From Nymphaea colorata (lineage: Eukaryota; Streptophyta; Magnoliopsida; Nymphaeales; Nymphaeaceae): 60,000 nucleotides of DNA. Under the pieces are notes generated by a model. That model worked only from the letters and a program-made list of their open reading frames with translations, was not told where the DNA came from and searched no databases. Position numbers and translations under genes: made by a program. The stretch's first letter is position 1; the number at the start of each line of letters is the position of its first letter. The stretch spans positions 22,656,981 to 22,716,980 of the forward strand of contig NC_045147.1 of assembly GCF_008831285.2 (NCBI RefSeq). The letters run 5' to 3'. Of the stretch, positions 12,279 to 24,200 are shown in pieces.

Positions 12279-15200
12279 ATATAAGATATATATGTATATA
12301 TATATATATAAATATATAGTATATTTTGAGTACTTAGGACACTTATGTAATTTTTACTTTCTTTATGTTATTTTTCTCTTGCTGTATTTTCTGTTTTTCC
12401 CCTTTTATCCCCCTCTTTTTTCTCTTTTATCTAGAGGGAGACTAGTCTCAACGGCTAGATTTCTAGCCGTTGGGACTGCCTCCTCCATCTCCTTTTGTTT
12501 AGGAATGGCTTTTTAGCCACCTTTTGTATTATTTGTTGAGATCAATATATGCTTTATTCTCCTCTTGTTTGAGGTCCTACTTTGTTAAGTTGGTGGAAGC
12601 TTCAAGGGTGAATTTCTTGAAGCATTTGTCTTGTTTGGGCCTGATTTACATAGTATCAGAGCCTCATTTTGGCTCTTCGTCTTGTTGTTTTTCAAAGATT
12701 GAAGATTCAGCCCGTACTTTTCCTTAGAGCTGTGAAGCACTCCAAGTGTTCAACATATTGTTGGCCGTGATTTGAAGCAAGAAGGTGTTGTTTTTCTCTT
12801 TTTGCTGGTTCTTGGCAATTACTTCTTGAGGCTTCAAAAGTGATCATCGTTACGGGATTGTGCACATCTTATCAAGCTTCTGTGGCAGCTAAAGTTGTGG
12901 CTGTTTTTCTAGTGGTATCTTCCTTACGTGGCAGCAAGCTTCTTCATATATTTGGAGCTGCCTTCTTGCTGTTTGTTGGTGGCTGATTTCGTGGATTTTT
13001 CACCAATGTTGAGAGCTGTTTTGGCACTATCCTTGTGGCTACCTCAACTTCATCTATACAAGGTACACATCATGGATGAGAGAACTTTTTCTACTCCTCT
13101 CCCTAAACTTGCTTCATCAAATTATGTTTCATGGGCAAAAACTATGGAACATTTCATTATAAGTAAAGGTTTATGGGGACTTGTTGATGGGTCTAAAAGT
13201 GAACCACAATTAGTCCTAACCAAAACCATAGATGGAAAAGCCCATGAACTAGATGAAGTTGAAAAGGATAAGGTTGTAAATGAATATGAGAAAAAATGGA
13301 AAGAATGGAAGATAGGACACCACAAAATAATTACATGGATTATTGCTCGTGTAGATACTACAACCATTGGTCAAATAGCAAAGCATAATTTTGCTCATGA
13401 AGCTTAGGAATTCCTCAAAAAAACTCACACTATGAAGGATGTGGCCTAAATGTGCAATATTCAAATGAAGATTGCAAGTCCCCAACAAGGGGATAAGTCT
13501 ACTAAGGAATATGTTGGGGAAATGGAACAATTATGAGATGAACTTGCCTTATTCGAACCTGAATGGTATGATCCAAGAGACATTGGAGTAAGAGAAAAAA
13601 AAATTATAAATTCATTCTTGGCCTTAGATCGGAATATGATGGAGTCAAAACTTCCTTGCTTCATAGACATAAAGTGTCATCTGTGAATGAGGCCATAGCG
13701 GAGCTTCAAATGGAAGAGAATAGACTCAATTTTTCTAAAGAAAAGAATGAAAGCGTTCTTGCTACCTCAAAACCCGGTGCTCATATGAGAACTTATAGAC
13801 CTCCACACTTCAACCGAACACATGAAGGAGCAAAAATAAGAATTATTTGTTATCATTGCCAAGAAGGACATACAAAACCCAAATGTCCAAAACTAAGAAC
13901 TTATGACAAGAGAAGTAATATGGCGGCTCCCATCCAAGAAGAAAGGAAAGAAGCAAGCACCTTTTAACTCGATCAACTCATAAGTTTTCTTCAACCTAAA
14001 CTTATTGAAACCCTTCAACCTTTGCTTAAGGGAGAAAGCACACATTCAACATTGGGGGCTACCATAGCATCTACTTCTTCAAGTAAGTATTATTGGATTA
14101 TTGATTCGGGTGCATCTTTTCATATGACTCCTTGTCGATCCCTTCTCACTGAATGCACCAAAAATAATTCATATCCATTTGTGAAAACGGCTTATGGAAC
14201 TTCTTTTGAAATTGATTTTGTTGGAAATCTTGATCAAACTTTTGAAACCAAAGTTTTAAAAGTACCTCAAGTAAGATGTATTCCTAAATTAAACTTAAAT
14301 TTGTTGTCTGTTTCTCAAATAGTTGACCTTGGTTTTGATATAATTTTCTCACAATATAATTGCTTGATACAGGACCGCCTATCCAAGAGCATATTCTGTC
14401 ATCTACTGTCGCAAGAACACACATTGCATCTGCAATCATCTAGACTCAACATCAAACTTATAAGGAGCTAACCAATGAATGTTGCCTCTGCAGAATATTC
14501 GCCCTCAAAAAGTTTTCCTTGCATGCGTAGTTTGACGCTGATGATGGATAAGTGAAGATTAGGCACGCAAACCATTACTAGCTTCAAGCATTGATGATCA
14601 TGACAAAAGGTATCCAAGTGAAAATGCAAAACAAGAGACTTTTTCTGAAACAGATGACAAGCTAAAGGAAAGTCTTAGCAAAAATTATTTTCAAGGACAT
14701 GCAATCGAAAGTACCATGAAACAGAAGCGTCCATTTTCATCTATGTGTTTCACTTGAGGCTTTGCATTCTCCGGACCATGCGTCAAAGCCACCTGGAACT
14801 CAATTATGCAGCTCAAGCAGGTATTAGCATTGACATATTTAAAACAGATACTATGCCTTACAACAAATAATATCATCAAATAGAAGACCATAATCACCTT
14901 TGCCTTGTAATTATTATTAATCAACTTAATGGTGCCACAAACATCAAAATGTGTGGCTTCAACATCGGGAACAGATGCCATGTTTGGAAGCACCTATAAA
15001 GAAGTAACGACAGATTTTTTCAGTAAACAGGAACCCTGCCACAAAGATAGAAACTACTACCAACATGTATGCATGTTCAGAGGTATGAATATTACCAATA
15101 GATTATCTAAACTTTTGAATTTGTAATGTTCTTTCTCTGCACTGATAGTATAGTGCCTAGACGTGACCTGAGAGAAAAGACAAACTAATGTGCATAAGCA

Positions 15201-18200
15201 TAATCTTTTCCACGCTTGGGAAAGAAACCAATATAGCATAACATCTCAATTAGCAAACACTTGAATAAAAGAGATGGCCTGGCAAATCAATACTAACAGT
15301 ACGAGATACAAACTAGTGATGCTTATAGAGCTAGAAGGAAGAGAGAGAGGGGGAAAAGATAGCGAAACAACTAGGCAGGCACTAGACTCCAACCTGATCC
15401 AATTTGTATCTCCCCAAATTGTCTGTCAAAGACCTCTCTTGACCATCCAAACTGATTTTAACATCTTCAACTCCAACTCCATTTCCATCCAGAACACGGC
15501 CACCAACAGAAAACCCAGTAACCTAGAGGAACCACATAATCCTCAGATCAGACAACAGTACTACGGAATCAACAATCAATGAGAAGCACTCAATGATGTG
15601 AGGAATATTGGTTATAGAACATGAAAAGAAAGAAAAGGAAAAATTTACTAATAAGTAATAAGTGAAGATCAAAGTAGATAACACTAACAATAGAGCTATG
15701 CAAAATCCATCTGTCACAGAAGAGAGTAATAATAAAATGAAAGTGTGGATATACAAATCCAAGTACACATAAGCACAGTCACGACCTCGAACTGGTGCAG
15801 AACTTTTAAGGTAATTATGCTCAACTGAAATGCATTAAAAGACATACACAGGCGGGCGAAAATAGTTTACCTGGAACTTCTGCAAAATTGTGAGGTGACT
15901 ATGCTCAACAGAAACCATCATAGATGGGGGGGAGACATCGAAAACTGTGTTCTCCCCCTTGTAGAAGGGCAAAAGTTCATAGGTTCCTGAAGGCAAATAA
16001 TGGCAGTCAATTAGCTATGTGGCACATGATACCAAATGCATCAAAAATTGGCATGTAACACAATGTTGTATCGCCATTAAAAAAAAACAGTTACCATATG
16101 AAGAGGTACTACCAGATATAATCACATTTCACCTATTTCAGTAATTGCTTTTACCTGGATAGCATTAAAACCAAAAGCATATGATATAAAATTAGATGTT
16201 CAGCTTCTATTTATTCAGCATTTTGCATGACATGCACAAGCACATCAACTTAGTTAGTTGTACGCTTATAGGCTTATAGCCACACTTCCAGAAGCTGGTT
16301 CATAAAACCCCACACAAATGCATCCAAACCTATCCTTCTGTTGATGCAGATGTTCTGGGAACTTTAATTAACAGTTTTGTTTGTCTAATCTAATTCATCA
16401 ATTAAATGCACCACATGGATACAAACACAAGTAGTTAGATCCAAAAAAGCCAAACAATATGAATGAAACAATCAACAGCACAACCATGAAGAAAGTAAAC
16501 AAATTTATTTGAGCTGTTAGTGTAAACCAAATGAAAACAATTGAAAGAAAGATATGGAGACAAACATATGGACAAAAAATAAAATACCCCCAAAAAAATA
16601 TACAGATGAGTTAATTCAACAGCACATCCAGAAAGCAAAGCAAACATAATTATTTGATTGGAAAGAATACCCAAATGCCTAGAAATCCAGAACAGTGACC
16701 AGAAATTTTGAGCAACCTCAAGCAAAATTAAACTATAAGATACTGCACTTCTTTCTTTTTCCATTTCCAGAGAAAGAGAGGAAATGAATATTGCATCAAA
16801 ATCGACAAACATAATTCATGTGCAAGAGGAAGTTCATACATGTATAAAGTATCCATAAAGCAAGAGGAAATGAACATTGCATTATTAGCCCACCTGCTAA
16901 TCATGTTTGAGATGGATTAATTGTGAAAGAACACAAGGACAAAAAAAAAATATTGGTGTAAAATTTAAATAAACATATAAATAATGGATACCACAAGGCA
17001 CTGAGCTGAAGCTGAATCTTCCATCTGAATCAGATACAGCATGGCAAAGGGCCTTCTTTTGCCATGGAGCATCACCAGAACCTTGAGGACAGTTCAACTC
17101 CAACACATCGTTAGAGTATAGATACAAATGCACCCCCAAAATTGGATTTCCCTGTATTCAGAAAGAGAAATCACTTTAGAAGAGACGTTAGATGCACTTT
17201 TATGTTTTAAAGTGGGGCTCAAAATCTGTATCTACACTACATCAAGAATAACTCTAGAGAAATAAAAGCCAAATGAAGAATGCACTATGAATACAGCAAA
17301 GAGGAGCTGGATAATGGTTGTGAATTGTGATGCTATGGAACAAGTCAATAAACTAAAATTTTAAAACTCTTAATTGCTCTGTGCCACCTGGCAAGTTTGA
17401 TCAATCAAAAGTTCCAGTAATGACACAATAAAAAAGTGTCACTTGACCACCTAATAAACGTTTTATCAGGAACCAATGTATAAATAGGCTGAAGAAGAGT
17501 CATTAGAAGTACCAGGATTGTGTTTCATGCAACCGTAATATGGAATAACTCATAGCAATTTTAAATGAAAGGCAGAAGTGGCTTCAATAAGCCAATAGTA
17601 ATTAGACCCATGGTAATATTAACTTGGTAGGACTGGTCCATGTTTTTTGAAGTTGTGCATAAACAAGTTATATATGCTACTAATTATTTTGCTTTTTAGC
17701 AGTACAAAATCAGAAATCCTATATATAGCTTATTTGAATCAGACACACTTATACCCCTACATGAAAGTACATATGAGTGCAAACTCACTAAGGTCAATAC
17801 ATCATTAATCAATGATAAGCTGATGGAGGACTGAACGTCAAAAATCCGAATGATTAATATCATTAGTGTAGAAACACGAAAAATAAGAAAAAGAATACGA
17901 TGAACACGATGTAACGTGGAACAACCCCAACAAGAGAGAAAAAACCACAGATGAGGAGGAACTGGTGCCCACTAGCAACCAGACAACCAGACTCTCTCTC
18001 TCTTAAGATTTCATTTTCCCCAAAAAATTAGGGTTACCCAGATACAAGTAGAGTCTCAACAGGCCTAAACAGGAGCACACACTGGACCGGGTCCAGACCC
18101 AGACCCGTACATTAAAACATGTCAACAATTAGTTTAATCCAACAAAGAAAACCCAATTAAGATAAATCGGATGTGCATTCATTGCATAAATCCTTGAAAA

Positions 18201-21200
18201 AAATAGTTACTATAGGAGAAATAGTTACTATAAGAGGAAAACCTGAGAAACAACAAAGCCATTTATATCATATCCACGAACAAAAAAGATATCGTCTATC
18301 ACACCATTCCCAAAGCCCAACTCCACCTGCAACATCAGAAGCTTATCAGAAAAAATAGATATGGTACTTAATTTTATCAAGAAAATAGATATTCACCTGT
18401 GAGGAACCTCTCACTTCAATATTTAAATCAGGATGTGAAGCACGCAATTTGTATTTTCCTGAACCAGAGCTGAAAACAGTCATACTTGAAGCCTTTTAAA
18501 CTGAAGAAGCAGGATTTGAGTATAAAAGAATGACAGTAACCAATTACAGTTAAAGAGAATATGTTCCAGTCAGCAGTCAACCACAATACAGAATTAAGAA
18601 CATCAATCTACCCAAAGGAAATCAAACTGACACTACCAACTCCTCGACTGTTGGAGAATGGAGTACCCATAAACTCAACTATTGAACAGAAATAAGATGA
18701 ATCAATCAGGATCAACTAATAGTTACATAATATGGGAAAAAGTACAGAAATGCAACAATGTTCAGAAACCTGAACACAATTTTGTGATTTGTGCAAGAAG
18801 CTGGTCATCAGACTTAATGTCCCAGACAGATGAAAAATGGCAATCATCTGAGACCAACATCATGCTCAAACAACAGACTTAATAAAGAGAAACTTTGTGA
18901 GACTGCACTCTACAATTTACTTTGATTTTACACATTAACTAGCCTCAGCATGGAATACGAAGTACATTCATTGCAACCAATTCATAACATGACAGAAAAG
19001 ATGGTGACACACATTTAACAAGTCTCCATATGTCACTTGAAACTGATTTACAAGTTAACTAGATTCAATAGATGGAAAAACATAAGCAGTGGATTAAGTA
19101 ATGCATATTATGACAAGTTTCCTCTTGATTGCTATAACCTCTAAGTCACGTACTTATTTATAAACAAAAGATAACATGAAACTTCATGAACACAGGTACA
19201 GCATTCACAAGAAAATCAAAAAACATATTTATAAGTGTAGGCGAAAAGATAGAAATGAAGCACAATTGCCTGGAACTATGTTTTTGAAGTCATAAGCTCC
19301 TGTTGATGATGTCAGTGCAGAAGATACAATGTCATCTGCAACTGACAGAAGCTCAACCTTGACATTGGAAGGACCCCCATTTCTTACGTGGCAACTTTCT
19401 CCACCAACAGCTCCATGTACTCTTCCAGACAACGTAAACCTATAATATTGTCCCAGTAAGACATTGTCATCAATCTGAACAAAAGGTAAGGCCCTTTTGA
19501 AGTAGACAAAACTGACCCTGTGAACTGAAAGTTGATGTCTGCATTTGCATTGCAACCATTATGGTCAATAACAACAGGAACCTGCCACAGACATCATATT
19601 AAAAAGAAGGTTAACTACAAACAGAATGTTATAAATGCACTCACACCACAAATATTAAAACAAACCCGACTATTAAGAGACTTTGATAAATATGCAGATC
19701 GCTAGAGATAATCACAAAACAAGTGAAAACGGCCCGGTAATCAGGAATATATCAAAAGATGACATCTTAAAGCAAATCCAATAACTATCAAGTATCAAAC
19801 CCTTAACTTTGTTACATGAGCAATTAGACATTGCTTACAGAGAACAATACACAAGACTCGCAGATGCCAAAAGTCAATTCAGACTTAGATTTTGATTTTA
19901 CTAAACTACTAGCATAGCATGAGCATCACCAACAACACCACTAATAACCCATCGCTGAATGTGACAACTGACAAGAGTTATATTAATAAAGACACCTTTG
20001 CTTGTATCATTCTGGAAAGGAGGATGCAATACAAACGTCATCACTCATTTAGACAATTGACTTATTGACCAACTATCCAATGAATAAGTTCTACCGCATC
20101 AAGTTCTTTAGCCGAATAAAGATGCAACCAGAAGTAACAAGGTATACTAAATTAGAACAAATTTCAAGTTTCACCAATGAATAAAATCACACATCCTTAC
20201 TTAACACCAGCTGTTATAAAGAGTTATAAATGGTGGAGAAAGTAAACCACATTCATTCACGTAGGAAGGGATCACTCCAAGCTGATTTGCATGAAAGCAC
20301 TTACTTGTGCATGCAAAAGAAACTACAACTTGAAAATCGGAACAACCATAATTTGCATTATCCACTTATACAATGTGTGCCAGCCTAAGAAAAAAATCTC
20401 AGTTTAATGTCATCCTGATATAAGTTTCCTTTGATCATGGTTTTTCTTTTACTGCAATGCCAAAGCATTCAAACAACCAACTACGTATGTCATATGGGTG
20501 TGGGCATGAGTACAGCAGTGAAGGTACAGGCCACCATTTGTGAGAATTATGGGTATGGGAAAAAACAGGGGGTGTGTGTGTGTGTGATGTATATATGTAT
20601 ATAGACACACACACACACACACACATATTATATAATATAATAATCCACAAAAAACAGGAGGAAAACACAGAAACTAGATGCGAAAGAAACAACACAGAAA
20701 GAGAAAAATCAAAATTAGAGCAAAAAATAAGCATGAAAACATAAATTTTTAAGCTTTACATGTACCTGTGTCATTGTGCCCATGTACCAACTCGGGTACT
20801 TGGGCCTTTCACAAGTACCTGTGTGACATAGCCATCTATAAAATCAACGGTAGAAAAGATGCTTCCATCATCTTATACACTTACATATGGATGTGATTAA
20901 CAACCTAACTTAAACATAGAATAGATTGAAAAATGACTGGTTGACATCAGCCTTGCCCAACAACTCCCATATTTTCTAGTAATAAATGGAACACAGGCTC
21001 CGGTATGACTCCTGTTTTATCAGAATCAGCAATCTCAGCTCCTTAATCTGCCCAGAGCTGAATCTGTATGCACTGGTCAACACAGCACAGAGGTTCCTTC
21101 ATCCTCCTCATAAATGTTCTTCATCTTCACACAATCCCACACCTCTTTTCTTCTTTCTCCTAGCAGCTAACTACAATCTTTTAAGCTCAATTATTGAGGG

Positions 21201-24200
21201 TAATGTGGGAAGTTCGAGATCAAATCCTTATTGCGCTGCTCCACTATATCCTAGTTCCTGCAGTAACATCTTTAACATTCCATTGGCTTCAGATGAGATA
21301 ACAAGCTTTTGCTGAAAGTGTCTTCAGGTCCTACAGTTGCTTTAAGCTAGTTCTAAGGGTGGGAAGGGTGTGTGTGTGTGTGTGTGTGTGTTTTAGGGGG
21401 ATGGGCGGTGTGGGGATGAGGAAAAACTTTCCAGAAGACACACAATCCAAACCTTTCCAATTATAGCAAATCAGTCTATACAGGACTACTTCAACCAGCA
21501 ATTACAACCTCAGGTCCTTGGCATATATATACTGCCAAATAGTCTACGTGGAAGTTTGATCCACATCAAGAGAATCCTTTACCATATTTGCACGTTTTCA
21601 CTGAAAGTTCAGGGACATACGTAACTAGAAAAAGAAACAGGGATTTAGTTGCCAAAAGACCAAAACTAATGCTTTGTCAGTTGCAGAAGAATGCAAGCTT
21701 CCATGTAGTCATGAACTTAATTTAAACATGATAATATTGGCAGCCAGAGTTCGCATGTCACATTTACCAGAAGTATGAAATTTAGGAAAGAAACTGAAGG
21801 AGTTAATAAAAGACAACAAGTAAATAGAGAACATAATTTTAAAGGCAAGCATGGGACCAGAAAGCAGCAACTTACATGATCTGGCTCCCATGACCATCCA
21901 TGAGGTCCCTTAATTTGGACAACAAAAGAACCCTAAAGTTACAACACAAGATACACAATGTTAGTAAGTACAAAGGACATCGGCAACATAGTGAACATGC
22001 ATAATGTTAGTAAGAGAATAGATCCTTTCTGCCTAAGGCTTTAAGCTACCACAGCATTTATTCCTTTGTCTCTTACATGAATTGGTACCTCATTATATGT
22101 GAAAATGTAAGCACGTACGTGTGCATACATCTCTATGAAAGCACCTGACATCTTGATACCGCATATGTTAGAGGGTCTTAGTTAAATATTGCACAAATAC
22201 ATGGAATATACTTTGTGCACATTCAGGTAATTCCCCCAAAAGACCATACTAGATGATAAATGCCCATAAACTAATATTCTTAATTACCTTATGGAATAGA
22301 AAACCATAAGGACTGAATTCTAAAGTTCCAAACATAGATAAGAGAACATAGACCAAGTACCTTAAGGTTGTTTTCTTTCTAGAAACAAGCCAAACACAAA
22401 AAGTCTTTCTACGGTATCAAAAAGGCGTTGGAGTTCTAAGTTAGTAATTCATGAGAACATTTTACATTTTTGCACAAAAATTTGAGAAACTGAACAACTA
22501 AGACAATCGCTAAAAGCTGATATTCAGCAGAAACAGCCAATTCAGTCCACCTTACCACCAAAATATCTGTGTCACATGGATGTGGTTATGAATGTGGGTG
22601 CATCTATGACAATATGGGTTAAAACACAGCAGGATATATATACAGGTTCTCTTCATCAGGCATTATGAAGGAGGGGAAACCCAGGTCTAGGAGGCCATCT
22701 ATTCATGCAATCTCTCTCTTGCAAGTTATCTGCCCTCATTGGTGGCTCACCCCTTGCCCTCTGGTGGCTTAACTCACTACCATCAGGTTCTTCTTGCTGG
22801 TAGTCTCTCTCTCTCTCTCTGGTAAACTGTACATGGTAAGGGTGTTATTCTTTTTCCCTTTCTTAAGTTGAATGTTTTGGATTGGATCTGACCAAATCTG
22901 CTCTAACATACCCAATCCCCCAGGCATAACTGTGTCAAAAAAAGCCATTCCAACACGGATACTCCAGGGCAATTCCCATACCCCATGTTGCTTAGCAAAA
23001 TATACAAAACAACCTTTCACTTTGTAATAATTCACCTGCCTTCTTATCTATTTACTATAATGAAGAGTAAAACTCTAAAGTTCCCGAACCATATTCATTA
23101 TCAGATGTTACATATCAAAGTGGCATTTTATATATTAAATGTCCTAAAACCTAAATGAACATGAAAGTTGCACAAAGGTCCAACAGATACTATCGCAACC
23201 AGAAGCTATTGATTTATCAAAGAGTGAGCAGCATTAAAAAGTAATTACCAATAAGTTTTTGAAGCAGAAAACAGATATAAACTGCAGAGGCTTGAGTTTT
23301 ACATGACAGAAAAAGATGTTATGACAAAATTCAGCAGCTTGATTCAGGAAACGCTTGGAAACATTAAATGCAGAACACACATTTACAGAAACAGTGAACC
23401 AAACCGGTAGAAACATCAGTTAGGAGTGGAACAGCACCACAGTTTAATTTACTATAATACTTCCAGCAAAAAACTTACAGAACTTCTAGGCAACCAGAAA
23501 CATAAGAAAGCTAGTGAATCTTTGTCTGATACCTTATCATAAACTGGAATGAAATAATAACCATTTGGAGCACACTGAGTGCTTTCTTTCACTAGCCCAT
23601 CAACTGTTCGGAGCTCAACCTGCATTTTCGTTTTATGTGTAAAACATACAATGCAGAATGTTGAATTAGATAACTTGGAAAATTCAAGAGGAGTATTGAA
23701 GAATATACAAGCCGGAAAAAAATCATGAAGGTTGACTAAAACGAAATTTAAAATGCAAATCATAACATGGTATTTACTATTTATCCAACATTTGCATGCA
23801 TGGATGTGACTGATGAAAGAACACTTCGTCTGCAATTCGTGTATGCACATGATCGATGAAAGAACACTTCGTCTGCAATTCGTGTATGCACATGATCGTG
23901 CATGCATGCGCACCCCTGATGAACATAAAAGCTCTTCCAAATGATCTTCACCTCACAATACTGCTGATCTTGAAGTCATAGGGTTTTAGCCTTTTAGGTA
24001 TAAATTGCATAAAACACTAAGCAATATGCTCTATAACATAGCAAAGTTACTCCAACTGAATCACAGTGCATCTCACCAGTAGTACATGGTTCAATTCTAC
24101 AGCACACAGTGCATCAAGATGCACAATGAACTGTCATAAGTGTGACTTTTTCATCTAAACTATCATTAAAATATTGCATCATCTGGGCAGTCACTCCAAA

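Larger units (their letters stand above)
12145..14400 (+). mobile_element. Truncated Ty1/copia LTR retrotransposon inside a NOMO intron, antisense to the host gene
   Basis: A 5' LTR, primer-binding site, gag and the start of pol are present; integrase, reverse transcriptase, RNase H and the 3' LTR are absent. The element lies in the intron between NOMO exons 14 (14715-14792) and 15 (11502-11630) and reads opposite to the gene. Similarity to copia protein stops near 14370-14400. The following 300 bases before exon 14 are not recognisably copia. In-frame stops and a frameshift in gag show it is dead. Boundaries other than the 5' LTR start are approximate. Confidence 0.8.

Noticed and set aside
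12190-12516. 108-codon frame in the copia LTR
   Set aside because: It runs through an AT microsatellite, giving a Tyr/Ile string; low complexity, not a gene.
13122-13367. 81-codon minus-strand frame
   Set aside because: Shadow of the copia gag.
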